DNA of 64,000 nucleotides from Thermohalobaculum sp039028795 (GTDB taxonomy: Bacteria; Pseudomonadota; Alphaproteobacteria; Rhodobacterales; Rhodobacteraceae): positions 12,810-76,809 of the forward strand of contig JBCCHJ010000021.1 of assembly GCA_039028795.1 (NCBI GenBank), written 5' to 3'. The notes under the pieces were generated by a model. The model did no database searches. It had not been told where the DNA came from and saw only the letters and a program-made list of their open reading frames with translations. Below are positions 25,073 to 33,883 of the stretch, one piece after another (within the stretch, counting starts at the first letter, position 1; every line of letters starts with the position of its first letter). The translations under genes were made by a program, and so were the position numbers.

Positions 25073-25375
25073 ATGGACGACACGAAGATCACCGCCAAAC
25101 TGCCGCATCTGGATGTCGAGATGACCCGGACCGAACCGTCCGATGGTCAGCCCGAAGTGATTACTCTGAAGATGACGGCGACCCCGTCGTTAGAGGCGTT
25201 CTCTGACCACCTGTCCAAGCTGCCGATGATGGGCCCATTCGGCTCGCCAGAGATGCTTGCCCCGTGGATGTCGCCTGCTACCAATCCGGTGATGGCCTGG
25301 GCCAACATGATCCAGACCGCCTGGGCGCCTTTCCTTCCAAAAACTGACCTGCTCGACCCCCCGCGAAAGAAATAG
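25073..25375 (+). CDS. Small hypothetical protein
   Basis: 100 residues from ATG 25073 (a GTG at 25043 is in frame). Hydrophilic N-terminal third, then a Pro/Met/Trp-rich segment (SKLPMMGPFGSPEMLAPW, NPVMAWANMIQTAWAPFLP) ending in a basic tail. No signal peptide or membrane segment. The MIQTAWAPF region loosely recalls phasin-like amphipathic helices, which I treat only as a possibility. Third-codon G+C bias is in line with coding sequence. Confidence 0.5.
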   Translation: MDDTKITAKLPHLDVEMTRTEPSDGQPEVITLKMTATPSLEAFSDHLSKLPMMGPFGSPEMLAPWMSPATNPVMAWANMIQTAWAPFLPKTDLLDPPRKK

Positions 25376-25429
25376 ACCCCAGAACGAATTTGCGACGTTA
25401 ACCTTTGCAGGTCGACTTTTTGTACATAC

Positions 25430-25484
25430 GGATGGCATACAGATGACATACGCATGGCATACACGTGCCGTACGGATGGCATAC
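25430..25484. repeat. Five tandem 11-bp repeats
   Basis: Units: GGATGGCATAC, AGATGACATAC, GCATGGCATAC, ACGTGCCGTAC, GGATGGCATAC, each exactly 11 bp; consensus GSATGGCATAC. A weaker half unit (GTACATAC) precedes at 25422. The first and last units are identical. The period equals about one helical turn, so each unit presents the same face of the DNA. Confidence 0.85.
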
Positions 25485-25527
25485 GCCCTGGCAGACAACT
25501 CCAAAGGTCTTAACGCGCGGACGAGAG

Positions 25528-25587
25528 CGGTCTAACCGCCCGAAAACCGGCCTAAATCCCCGGAAAATCGGCCAGAAACCGCGAAAT
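25528..25587. repeat. Three degenerate 20-21-bp direct repeats
   Basis: Copies at 25528-25547, 25548-25568 and 25569-25587 share the pattern CGGYCTAAAYCCCSGAAAAY. They are adjacent and follow the 11-bp array by 43 bases. Confidence 0.55.
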
Positions 25588-25705
25588 CTCATCACATTCG
25601 GCGCAAATTTTACCGAATGCTAACTGCTGGGCCGTAAACACGGTGGATCGGAAACCAGTTCTTCATGACCCGCCTGCTATTGCAGGAAAAACCGAAGGGG
25701 TCGTG

Positions 25706-26557
25706 ATGCGTTTTCTGCTGGCGTTGGTCTTTTGTTTGATCCCAATCGCGGCCCATTCCGGGGTGGCCGAGCGGGGGACGCTGACCCATGGCGGGATCGA
25801 GCGGGAACATTACCTGTTCGTTCCGAAAGGCGTCGAAAGCCCGGCCTTGGTCGTCGCCCTGCACGGCATGGGCGGGAACGCCAAGAACCTCCGCTTCGGC
25901 ATCGGCCTGACCAAGAGGGCGGCTGCGCACGGCTTCGCGGTGGTCTATCCGCAGGGGCTAAGGCTGCAAGGAGGCTCGCGCCACTGGAATGCCGGGTTCG
26001 ACTATGAAGCAGTGGACGATGTCGGGTATCTGACCGCTCTGATCAATCATCTTGCGAACACGCAAGGCATTGATAGTAATAGAGTTTTTGTTCTCGGGCT
26101 CTCTATGGGCGGCTACATGGCCTACCATATGGCTTGCCGTGGGCACGTGCCGTTGGCTGGGATCACCTCCGTTGCCGGGCGGATCAGCGGCCGCGATTGG
26201 AAGCACTGCCCGGCAGAAGAACGCCCCTCTTTGCTGCACATCCATGGGGTGCAGGACCACACGATCCTCTACACATCGATGCAGCATTGGGGGGATACGT
26301 GGGGCGGCGCGCCCTCGGTACCCGTGATCATGTCAGATTGGGCGAAGGCAATCGGAGCGGCACCCGTTCACGTGCCGCCAGAGGAAGGGTTGGTCCAGCG
26401 ACATTACCGAAACGAGGCTACCGGCGCCCAGGTCCGCATGATCGCATTGGAAGGCTTTGGTCATGATTGGCCTTCGACCCAGAACAGCGGCTACAGCGCT
26501 GTGGAAACCATCGTCGATTTCTTTGGGTTGAGTGGGGCAGAATCCCCTTTGAATTGA
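25706..26557 (+). CDS. Exported PHB-depolymerase-family esterase (LpqC-like)
   Basis: 283 residues from ATG 25706 with GAAGGGG upstream; an earlier in-frame start adds 21 residues before the signal peptide and is less likely. Signal MRFLLALVFCLIPIAAHSG. Alpha/beta-hydrolase fold: oxyanion region ALHGMGGNAKN, nucleophile elbow GLSMGGYMAY with catalytic Ser, and C-terminal GFGHDWP with the catalytic His. The family hydrolyses polyhydroxyalkanoate oligomers, feruloyl or acetyl esters; substrate unknown. Convergent with the dioxygenase gene. Confidence 0.88.
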   Translation: MRFLLALVFCLIPIAAHSGVAERGTLTHGGIEREHYLFVPKGVESPALVVALHGMGGNAKNLRFGIGLTKRAAAHGFAVVYPQGLRLQGGSRHWNAGFDYEAVDDVGYLTALINHLANTQGIDSNRVFVLGLSMGGYMAYHMACRGHVPLAGITSVAGRISGRDWKHCPAEERPSLLHIHGVQDHTILYTSMQHWGDTWGGAPSVPVIMSDWAKAIGAAPVHVPPEEGLVQRHYRNEATGAQVRMIALEGFGHDWPSTQNSGYSAVETIVDFFGLSGAESPLN

Positions 26558-26562
26558 GAGGG

Positions 26563-27363
26563 TTAGCTCTCCAAAGATGTCGTCCGGATCATAACCCGGC
26601 GCTGGCCTGAAAAGTCGTTCACCGGATAGTGCAGCGTGAACCGGTTATCCCAGATCAGCACGCCGCCAGCCCGCCACCGGAACCGGCAGGTGTGTTCGAT
26701 CTTCTCCATATGGTCGAACAAATAGGCCAACAAGGGCGCGCTTTCGGCGACGGTCATCCCGTCAAACCGCGTCGTGAACATGCGGTTCACGTAAAGCCCC
26801 TCGCACCCCGTTGCCGGGTGTCTCCGTACCACCGGATGGGTTACGCGCCAGTCTGGATCCTCGATCCCCTCGGACCAATGATAGGCGTGGATCGCACTCA
26901 ATCCCCGCAAAGTGTCTTGCAGCCCCGGTGACAACGTTTCGAACGCCGAAATGGTCGAGGCAAAAGCTGTATCACCCCCGACAGGCGGCACCTCCTTGCC
27001 ATGCAGGATCGAAGCATAGCCGACTTTTGGCAGCCATGACACATCCGCATGCCAGGATGCTCCGCCAAACATGATGGTGTCCTCGGGCTCTCGGCGCAGT
27101 TCCAGCACTTCGGGACAGTCATCGAAGCCGTTATTGACCAAAGGATGTAGGAATGGCGGGCCGAATGCGCGGCCCAACGCCGCCAGTTGAAAGCGGTCTA
27201 GGTTCTGATCCGGGACGTAGAGCACCAGGTGCTGATCCAGAGCCGTTTTGAGCGTCTCGACCGCTGTGCCGTCAGTGGCTAAGTCGACCCCGATGACCAC
27301 CGCCCCGAGCGCGCCTGTCACAGGGGCAATCTTGATCGCTGAAGCTGCATCTTTGGGTGCCAT
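26563..27363 (-). CDS. TauD/TfdA-family Fe(II)/2-oxoglutarate dioxygenase
   Basis: 266 residues. The iron-binding triad is visible: His105 and Asp107 in SWHADVSW and distal His245 in RFTLHYPVNDF, with Arg256/Arg260 after it for 2-oxoglutarate. Family members hydroxylate taurine, alkyl sulfates, 2,4-D and related small acids. HPVVRRHPATG and the YVNRMFTTRF segment are typical. No sulfonate transporter is adjacent, so taurine is only one possibility. Transcribed alone. Confidence 0.9.
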   Translation of the reverse strand: MAPKDAASAIKIAPVTGALGAVVIGVDLATDGTAVETLKTALDQHLVLYVPDQNLDRFQLAALGRAFGPPFLHPLVNNGFDDCPEVLELRREPEDTIMFGGASWHADVSWLPKVGYASILHGKEVPPVGGDTAFASTISAFETLSPGLQDTLRGLSAIHAYHWSEGIEDPDWRVTHPVVRRHPATGCEGLYVNRMFTTRFDGMTVAESAPLLAYLFDHMEKIEHTCRFRWRAGGVLIWDNRFTLHYPVNDFSGQRRVMIRTTSLES

Positions 27364-27516
27364 GGGCGTATCGTAATCAGCTTTCCGAGCAAACTAAATC
27401 GAATTTTCCGTACTTTGTCCTCGGGGGACTCAGGTCTCTTTTCCAGGCTTTAAGATCTTCTGCGCGATGATCTCGGGCGGGAAGACCCGCGGGCTTGAAG
27501 CGTCATAAGCGTCCGC

Positions 27517-30177
27517 TCAAACCTCAGCCAATGGAACGCGGACGCGGAAGAAGCTGCTGTTCTCAGGCGTGAACTCGATGCTCAGATCCCCGCCCATTGT
27601 TCGCATGATTGCCCGGCTGATTGGCAACCCCAAACCTGCACCCTGATTGGTGCCGGCGCCGCTGCCCCGGGCGAATTTTTCGAACACGGTGGCGGCTTCG
27701 GTTCGCGGCACGCCGCCGCCGTTGTCGATCACATCAATCTCCAGCATCTGGTTCCTCGGACTAGCGGTCAGATTGATCTCTGGCTCTGGATGGGTGTTGT
27801 ACTTCACCGCATTGGATAGCAGGTTGATCAGAACCTGACGCAGACGGTCGTCATTCGCTCGCACAGTCGTGGCTTCAAGCTCTGGCCGTTGGATGCGGAT
27901 ATCCTGCGTGCGTGTCATGCCGCTGACGGTGTCCAATGCAGCCTCGATCGCCTGGCCTGCATCCACAGGTTCCAGGGCGACTGTCATGGTGCCAGCCTCG
28001 AGCCGGGAGATATCCAGGATTTCGTCCAGAAGTCTGGTCAGCCGCTGGCTTTCGCTGTGAATAATACCCGCGAAACGTTGGCGGTCGGCGGGGTCGGTTT
28101 CTTCTTCTGCCAGCAATTCTGAAAGCGACCTGATCGAGGTCATTGGCGTGCGCAGCTCATGACTAACCTGGCTTAGGAATTCGTCTTTTTGGGCATCCAG
28201 TGTTGTCAGACGGGTGTTCGCGTCGCGCAGCTGCCGGGCGGCGCGTTCCAGTTCAGCTGACTTTTGCGTTAGTTGCCTGGACGTTTCGATCAGGCGCTGG
28301 GTTTCATCCGCGATGTCGATCAACTCGGTTACACCGATCGGTGCCTGGCCAGCTACGCGGCCAACCATGGCATGGGCCGAGGCCGCGCCCACCGAGCCCG
28401 CCAATTCCCGTTCCAACCGCGCGATCATCGCGGGGGTCGGCATTGGCAACCCAGTTGCCTGTCCTTGCCGTTTGGCGATCTCGTCAAAGAGGCGCCTGGC
28501 TGGTTCTCTGCCGAGGATACGCTGCGCCAGAATGAAAAGGTCCTCGGCGCTTGCGCGGCTGGTGTCGAAATTCGCCGCACTGCCCATGTCCATGCGGAAG
28601 ATGTCGACGAACTGGGCGCCTTGTAAGCGTTCCAGCGGGCCGGATTCCGTCACCACAGATATCACCAGGAAGGCGAGCGCATTGATGCCCAGGCTCCACA
28701 CGAGCGCGTGGACCAGCGGGTCCAATCCAGTCAAGCCCATAAGTGCCCGCGGCCGCAGCATCTCGATCCCCCAGGGGCCGTTCTGGATCATGTCCTTGGA
28801 CAAAAGGAACCCGCCGTCGAAGCTGGGTAGGAACAGCGTATAAGCCCAAAGCAGAGCCCCCAGGACCAAGCCAACCAACGCGCCCATGCGTGTCGCCCCG
28901 CGCCAGAAGATACCCCCCAAAAGGGATGGCAGGAATTGTGCGACACCTGCGAAGGCGATCAAACCGATGGCCGCCAAGGCATCGGACCCGCCGGAGAGTT
29001 GAAAGTACAGAAAGCCGAGGCCAAGCACCACGGCGATGGAAACGCGCCGCGCGGTCAGCAGCAGGCTGCGTAGATCGCCCGAGGTTTCATGCCCTGTGGC
29101 CATCAGGCGTATCGCAACGGGTGCCACCACATGGTTCGACACCATCGTGGACACCGCGATGGCGGCGACGATGACCATCGAGGTCGCCGATGAAAATCCG
29201 CCCAGAAAGGCCAGCAATGCCAGATCGTCCCGGCCTGCAGCCAATGGCAAAGTGAGCACATAAAGATCCGGGTTGCCGTCCGGCAGGGTTTGGATGCCCG
29301 CGATTGCAATGGGCACGATGAACAAACACATGCCGAGCAGATAGAGTGGGAACAGCCAGGACGCCGTCGCCAAGTGGCGTTCGTCTACGTTCTCTACCAC
29401 CGTTACCTGGAACTGACGGGGCAAGCAGATGATCGCGGTGGCGCTTAAGAAGGTTAGTGTCGCCCAACGCGGGCCAAAAATTTCCTCACCACCATAGACC
29501 AGTTCGGCCGGCACCTCGTCGAAGATCTCGGTCAGGCCGCCCGCGCCCCAAACCACGAAGATGCCAACGGCCAAAAGCGCGAACAGCTTCACGATTGCCT
29601 CAACAGCGATCGCGGCGACCACGCCATGGTGGCGCTCGTTCGCATCAAGGGATCTGGTGCCGAAGAGGATGGTGAAGACTGCCATGCCCGCCGCGACCCA
29701 GAAGGCGGTGGCGGTGCTGTCTGCATCCCCCGCCACAGCTTGGTAGCTGCGTGTCACCGATTGCAGTTGCAGCGCGATATAGGGCGTCGTTGCAATCAGT
29801 GCCATCAGGGTCACCAGCACCGCCAAGCTGGGGCTTTTTCCATAACGTGACGAAATAAGGTCGGCGATTGAGGTGATCCGATGCGCTCGTCCGATGCGGA
29901 CAAGTTTGCGCAGCAGCCAGAACCAACCGACGAAGACCAAGGTGGGGCCCAGATAGATTGTGATGAATTCTAGCCCGTTTCGAGCGGCAGAGCCGACTGC
30001 GCCATAGAACGTCCAGGATGTGCAGTAGACAGAAATCGAGAGTGTGTAGACCACTGGCGAACGTAGCCATGAAAATTGCCCTCGGCTGGCGCGCCGGTCC
30101 ACGATGAACGCGATGCCGAAAAGTGCAGCCACGTAGGCAATACAAATCGCCAGAAGGACGTCGACTGATAACGACAC
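27517..30177 (-). CDS. Sodium:solute-symporter-type sensor histidine kinase (CbrA-like)
   Basis: 886 residues, GTG start at 30177. The N-terminal about 520 residues form some 13 membrane segments of the SSS/PutP family (VVYTLSISVYCTSWTFYGAVG near the start). A linker with a coiled coil follows, then a DHp domain with phospho-acceptor His673 (VSHELRTPMTSIRSL), the N box (NLLSNAVKYN), and G boxes (DNGGGVP, GAGLGLPISRAIM). Such fusions couple solute transport or sensing to phosphorylation. It begins one base after the stop of a small membrane protein and is downstream of a response regulator, its likely partner. Confidence 0.93.
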   Translation of the reverse strand: MSLSVDVLLAICIAYVAALFGIAFIVDRRASRGQFSWLRSPVVYTLSISVYCTSWTFYGAVGSAARNGLEFITIYLGPTLVFVGWFWLLRKLVRIGRAHRITSIADLISSRYGKSPSLAVLVTLMALIATTPYIALQLQSVTRSYQAVAGDADSTATAFWVAAGMAVFTILFGTRSLDANERHHGVVAAIAVEAIVKLFALLAVGIFVVWGAGGLTEIFDEVPAELVYGGEEIFGPRWATLTFLSATAIICLPRQFQVTVVENVDERHLATASWLFPLYLLGMCLFIVPIAIAGIQTLPDGNPDLYVLTLPLAAGRDDLALLAFLGGFSSATSMVIVAAIAVSTMVSNHVVAPVAIRLMATGHETSGDLRSLLLTARRVSIAVVLGLGFLYFQLSGGSDALAAIGLIAFAGVAQFLPSLLGGIFWRGATRMGALVGLVLGALLWAYTLFLPSFDGGFLLSKDMIQNGPWGIEMLRPRALMGLTGLDPLVHALVWSLGINALAFLVISVVTESGPLERLQGAQFVDIFRMDMGSAANFDTSRASAEDLFILAQRILGREPARRLFDEIAKRQGQATGLPMPTPAMIARLERELAGSVGAASAHAMVGRVAGQAPIGVTELIDIADETQRLIETSRQLTQKSAELERAARQLRDANTRLTTLDAQKDEFLSQVSHELRTPMTSIRSLSELLAEEETDPADRQRFAGIIHSESQRLTRLLDEILDISRLEAGTMTVALEPVDAGQAIEAALDTVSGMTRTQDIRIQRPELEATTVRANDDRLRQVLINLLSNAVKYNTHPEPEINLTASPRNQMLEIDVIDNGGGVPRTEAATVFEKFARGSGAGTNQGAGLGLPISRAIMRTMGGDLSIEFTPENSSFFRVRVPLAEV

Positions 30178-30178
30178 G

Positions 30179-30421
30179 TCAAGACTCGGGCGGGGTGTCG
30201 CTACGCATCAGCGCCCGGGCCAGCATCGAGGTTGCCAGGATCAGCCCGGCCCAAACCAGAAACAGATAGACCAAGGTTGCAGGCAAACCGAGGATACGTG
30301 CATCGATCTGAAAAATACCAGCCAGGGGCGGCATCAGCAGAACGATCCCCATTATTAAGACTATGAAGGCCCGGTCGCGGGTCTTGCGGTTTTTGCGGTC
30401 TTGTCCCGCACGGTCATCCAT
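30179..30421 (-). CDS. Small two-helix membrane protein in the sensor-kinase operon
   Basis: 80 residues from ATG 30421; in-frame ATGs 21-24 bases upstream also exist. Two membrane segments (AFIVLIMGIVLLMPPLAGIF and LVYLFLVWAGLILATSMLA) with a charged, basic N-terminus. Its start overlaps the response-regulator stop (ATGGATGA) and it ends one base before the kinase start. Position and topology resemble the small subunits that accompany SSS-type transporters; that role is inferred. Confidence 0.75.
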   Translation of the reverse strand: MDDRAGQDRKNRKTRDRAFIVLIMGIVLLMPPLAGIFQIDARILGLPATLVYLFLVWAGLILATSMLARALMRSDTPPES

Positions 30422-30809
30422 GAGCTTGGTCAGGCTGCGCATCATGAACCAGTTGCTCGACGGCGGCAATCAGTTCGGCATTCGCAAAAGGTTTGGTGAT
30501 GAAAAGGTTAGCACCAGTCTTCAGGGCGCGTTCGCGATCTTCACGTTGGCCTTTGGCCGTCAGCATAAGGACCGGTAGATTTCTGGATCGCTGATCGTTC
30601 CGCAAGCGACTGAGAATTTCGAACCCGTCAATCCCCGGTAACATTACGTCTAAAACCATCACATCAGGAGGGTCTTCCAAAGCGGCTTGCAGTGCTGCAT
30701 GACCGTCTTCATGCACATCAACATCAAACCCCGCGCGATTTAGCAGGTACTGCAGCGGCGCGACAATGTTAGGCTCATCCTCAGCCAATAGAATCCGTTT
30801 GGATCCCAT
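30414..30809 (-). CDS. Single-domain response regulator (copy 1)
   Basis: 131 residues from ATG 30809, with GGGGAGG upstream. A complete receiver domain: acidic pocket EDE (10-12), phospho-acceptor Asp54 (VMVLDVMLPGIDG), Thr in LMLTAKGQ, Lys in FITKPFANAEL. There is no output domain. Its gene order (receiver, small membrane protein, SSS kinase) argues that it takes phosphate from that kinase. It is closely similar to the receiver at 37774-38148. Confidence 0.93.
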   Translation of the reverse strand: MGSKRILLAEDEPNIVAPLQYLLNRAGFDVDVHEDGHAALQAALEDPPDVMVLDVMLPGIDGFEILSRLRNDQRSRNLPVLMLTAKGQREDRERALKTGANLFITKPFANAELIAAVEQLVHDAQPDQAHG

Positions 30810-30892
30810 GCTATCGCCTCCCCTAGGCTCGGGCCCGTCTTTGCGCGGGTATGGACTGAGTAGACGATAGACTGGGCCTGAGGGCAAATTGT

Positions 30893-32242
30893 TTATTTGC
30901 GGGATTCTGCTGCTTGAAAAGGATGTTCGGCGCGCTGATCGAAGCTGGCATCGGGGAAAAGATGGGCGGCGGGGCCGATTTCTTCCAAGGGCGTCGACTG
31001 GTCTGGCGCATAGGCGGTTTTTGCCGCGTCTTCGTCTGACATGAACAGCATATCCGTGACGTAGTCCGGAGTTTGGGCAAATCCTGGCTTGGCGACGTTA
31101 TGGGCATGGGCGACGAAGACAACCCTGATGCTGTTCGAGAATACAGCGCGCTGACGGACGATCTGGCCCGGTATTTGGCGCGCACGATACAGTACCCAAA
31201 GCGGACTCGTAGCGACATAGCGGGGCACGGGCAGGCCATCCAGTGCGAGCATCTGGACAATTGCACCTGAGGCATCCGCTTTCAGGTATCCGAACCTCGG
31301 TCGATCTGTGTTCGGCGGCAACGCAGCCAGGCGCTGGCAAATCCCGGGCAGGGGCATTCCGGTCGCCTGGGCCAAAGCCTCGGCGTCAAAGCCCAAATCC
31401 GTCGCAGACTGCAGGAAGCTTTGCTGGGGCAGCTGCTGCGCCAGGAAGGCATATCCCAAAAGAGCCTGGGCGGCCAGATCGCGGGCCATGTCCGTCTCGA
31501 AAACGGTCTCACGAACAATCTTTTGTATAATGTCGGACACTCGGACTTCTTGATCCGGTCCTGTTATGTCTTCGAGTTCTGGAATATGGTTGGAACGCGC
31601 AGCAAAGAAGGCTTGCACTTCGTCGCGGGGTGTCAGGGTTTGCTCTGCCTCTTCGGCGCGGTCGAAGTAATCGGCCAATGCCCCGGCTAAGTCCGTCAGG
31701 CCCCGCGCCTCATCGGCGATGAGCTGATTGAAGCCGTTACGCTCCTCTGTTTCAATGTCCGGCACGTCAGTCAGAATTTCGGCGACCGATCGGATCGCTG
31801 CAATGCGGGTCAGCATATGGTGGACGGTTTCCCCCAGGAAGGGATCGTGAGCAAGCCGATCAGCCATGGCCCGTGCTGTTTGCTGCGCGGATTGTTCCGA
31901 GTCAGCAATCGCGGCAAGCGTGCGCGCCCATCCGGGAAATCGGCCGATCATTTCGCCGGTTCGATTGATCTCTGCCTTGAATTTTTGGACCGCGGGCTGA
32001 CGCGCGATGCCATCCAAAGCCTGCGAGAGGCGCCGTTCATCGGTGCCGTCCAGATCTTCGGCGTCCATGCCCAATGCAGTCGCGATGCGCTGCAACAACT
32101 GACCGGCGATTCGCCGTTTATTTGCCTCGATCAAGTTCAGATAGCTGGCCGAGATGCCAATTTCGCGTGCCAAAGCCACTTGTGTGAGGCCGATCTGTCG
32201 GCGCCTTTCGCGGATCTGCGTTCCCAAAATCGCATCATTCAT
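30893..32242 (-). CDS. ScfR/PccR-like XRE-family regulator
   Basis: 449 residues. An N-terminal XRE helix-turn-helix (IRERRRQIGLTQVALAREIG ... SYLNLIEANKRRI, residues 11-65) is followed by a helical middle and a C-terminal DUF2083-like part (ICQRLAALP, PRFGYLKADASGAI, PVPRYVATSPLW). This plan is that of the short-chain fatty acyl-CoA regulators (ScfR family, e.g. PccR), but the usual IrrE-like HExxH segment is not visible. Likely senses an acyl-CoA and controls itself and the divergent ABC operon; the TGTAAA-type palindrome between them is a candidate operator. Confidence 0.75.
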   Translation of the reverse strand: MNDAILGTQIRERRRQIGLTQVALAREIGISASYLNLIEANKRRIAGQLLQRIATALGMDAEDLDGTDERRLSQALDGIARQPAVQKFKAEINRTGEMIGRFPGWARTLAAIADSEQSAQQTARAMADRLAHDPFLGETVHHMLTRIAAIRSVAEILTDVPDIETEERNGFNQLIADEARGLTDLAGALADYFDRAEEAEQTLTPRDEVQAFFAARSNHIPELEDITGPDQEVRVSDIIQKIVRETVFETDMARDLAAQALLGYAFLAQQLPQQSFLQSATDLGFDAEALAQATGMPLPGICQRLAALPPNTDRPRFGYLKADASGAIVQMLALDGLPVPRYVATSPLWVLYRARQIPGQIVRQRAVFSNSIRVVFVAHAHNVAKPGFAQTPDYVTDMLFMSDEDAAKTAYAPDQSTPLEEIGPAAHLFPDASFDQRAEHPFQAAESRK

Positions 32243-32283
32243 CGCGAAATTTCCTTTCGTTTAGGGCCTTTGCTGCGATGCAA

Positions 32284-32340
32284 TGTAAAAAATTTACAAT
32301 TTGCGATTCCGTGCAGATAAATAATTTACAAAAAAGCCTA
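32284..32340. promoter_or_regulatory. Candidate operators between the ScfR-like and livK-like genes
   Basis: TGTAAA-AAA-TTTACA (32284-32298) is a perfect palindrome, followed at 32335-32340 by a further TTTACA. The known PccR site is built from paired TTTGCAAA; the resemblance (a TTTGC also lies at 32299-32304) supports operator function. Confidence 0.5.
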
Positions 32341-32345
32341 TAAAA

Positions 32346-32370
32346 GTCAAAGAGTTGTTGCGTCTTTGAC
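32346..32370. promoter_or_regulatory. Perfect inverted repeat upstream of the livK-like gene
   Basis: GTCAAAGA (32346-32353), 9 nt, TCTTTGAC (32363-32370). May be a second operator or, if transcribed, a leader hairpin about 100 bases ahead of the start codon. Confidence 0.45.
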
Positions 32371-32470
32371 CAGTTCTCTTCATTTTCCTTTACCGGCGAG
32401 AGATCGCCTAAGGGTTGATTGCGCCTAACGCAGCGGCCCGCCTCGAGGAAACGCTCAGGGAGAACATCGC

Positions 32471-33805
32471 ATGAGCAATACGAAACTTAGCCGTCGCGGC
32501 CTGCTGAAAGGCACGGCGGCAGTGGGTGCTGGCCTGGCCACGCCGACAATCTTCACATCGCATGCTTGGGCTGCTGGCTACACCAACGAACCTACGGGCG
32601 ACACTGTCACTCTGGGCTTCAACGTTCCGCAAACCGGTGCCTATGCTGACGAGGGCGCAGATGAGCTGCGCGCGTACGAGCTGGCCGTCGAGCACATCAA
32701 CGCTGGCGGCGGTGGTATGCTGGACACGTTCAGCTCGAAAGCGCTCAGCGGCGGCATCAACGGTAAGAAGGTCGCCTTCGTTACCGGTGACACCCAAACC
32801 AAGTCGGACGCCGCCCGCGCGTCGGCCAAGCGCATGGTCGAAAAAGACGGTGCCATCATGATCACCGGCGGTTCTTCGTCGGGTGTGGCCGTGGCTGTGC
32901 AGGACTACTGCCAAACCGCAGGCATCATCTTCATGGCGGGTCTGACCCACGCCAACGACACGACTGGTAAGGACTGCCGTGCGAACGGTTTCCGTCACTT
33001 CTTCAATACCGAAATGTCGGGCGCAGCCCTGGCACCGGTGATCAAGAACCAGTTCGGGTCTGACCGCGTTGCCTACCACCTGACTGCTGACTACAACTGG
33101 GGCTGGAGCCAAGAAGGCTCGATCCAGAAATACTCCGAGCAGGTGGGTTGGAAAACCGCAGCCGCTGTGCGCACTCCGTTGGGCGCCGGTGATTTCTCGC
33201 AGTACATCACACCGGTTCTGAATTCGGGCGCTGACGTGCTGGTCCTGAACCACTATGGCCGCGACATGGTGAACTCGCTGACCCAGGCCGTGCAGTTTGG
33301 TCTGCGCGACAAGCAGGTCAACGGCAAGGACTTCGGTATCGTTGTGCCGCTCTACTCACGCCTGATGGCCCAAGGTGCCGGCGAGAACGTGAAGGGCATC
33401 TACGGTTCGACGAACTGGCACTGGTCACTGCAGGACGACGGCTCGAAAGCCTTCGTCAAAGCGTTCGGCGAAAAGTACGGCTTCCCGCCGTCACAGGCTG
33501 CCCACACGACGTACTGTCAGGCTATCCTGTACGCAGACGCATGTCAGCGTGCCGGAACCTTCCAGCCTTCGGCAGTTGGCGCTGCCCTGGAGGACTTCGA
33601 CTTCGACGGACTGGGCAACGGTCCGACCACGTATCGTGGCGCTGACCACCAGTGCTTCAAAGACGTGCTGGTCGTGAAGGGTAAAGAGAATCCGTCGTCC
33701 AAGTTCGACATTCTGGAAGTTGTCGAAGTCACTCCGCGTGCACAGGTCGAGTACCCGACCGACATGCTGGGCTGCAACCGCGGCGCGATCAACGACGGCG
33801 CATAA
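32471..33805 (+). CDS. Branched-chain amino acid-type ABC transporter, periplasmic binding protein
   Basis: 444 residues with a Tat-type signal (SRRGLLKGTAAVGAGLA, twin Arg 8-9) and AWA cleavage site. The mature protein is a type I periplasmic binding fold (VTLGFNVPQTGAYADEGADE; VAFVTGDTQTKSDAARAS; GGSSSGVAVAVQDYC). Cys residues at several positions hint at disulfides. The family binds branched-chain amino acids, urea, short amides or small acids; the divergent acyl-CoA-type regulator suggests an organic acid or amide. Strong ribosome site GGGAGA. A hairpin separates it from the permease genes. Confidence 0.9.
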   Translation: MSNTKLSRRGLLKGTAAVGAGLATPTIFTSHAWAAGYTNEPTGDTVTLGFNVPQTGAYADEGADELRAYELAVEHINAGGGGMLDTFSSKALSGGINGKKVAFVTGDTQTKSDAARASAKRMVEKDGAIMITGGSSSGVAVAVQDYCQTAGIIFMAGLTHANDTTGKDCRANGFRHFFNTEMSGAALAPVIKNQFGSDRVAYHLTADYNWGWSQEGSIQKYSEQVGWKTAAAVRTPLGAGDFSQYITPVLNSGADVLVLNHYGRDMVNSLTQAVQFGLRDKQVNGKDFGIVVPLYSRLMAQGAGENVKGIYGSTNWHWSLQDDGSKAFVKAFGEKYGFPPSQAAHTTYCQAILYADACQRAGTFQPSAVGAALEDFDFDGLGNGPTTYRGADHQCFKDVLVVKGKENPSSKFDILEVVEVTPRAQVEYPTDMLGCNRGAINDGA

Positions 33806-33822
33806 TCTGCACATGCAGAATT

Positions 33823-33846
33823 GGCTGGTCCCTATCGGGGCCAGCC
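33823..33846 (+). other. Intercistronic hairpin
   Basis: GGCTGGTCCC (33823-33832), 4-nt loop, GGGGCCAGCC (33837-33846): ten pairs including one G-T. No T run follows. In ABC operons such hairpins protect the binding-protein mRNA and reduce read-through into permease genes. Confidence 0.65.
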
Positions 33847-33883
33847 CACTTATCGATCAACAATGATTTAGGGGGCAGCGGCT

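Larger units (their letters stand above)
25376..25705. other. Intergenic region with two sets of direct repeats
   Basis: 330 bases with no supported gene. It holds an 11-bp tandem array (25430-25484) and three degenerate 20-bp direct repeats (25528-25587), listed separately. Confidence 0.6.

Noticed and set aside
25430..25484. CRISPR array
   Set aside because: The 11-bp units are contiguous with no spacers and no cas genes are present.
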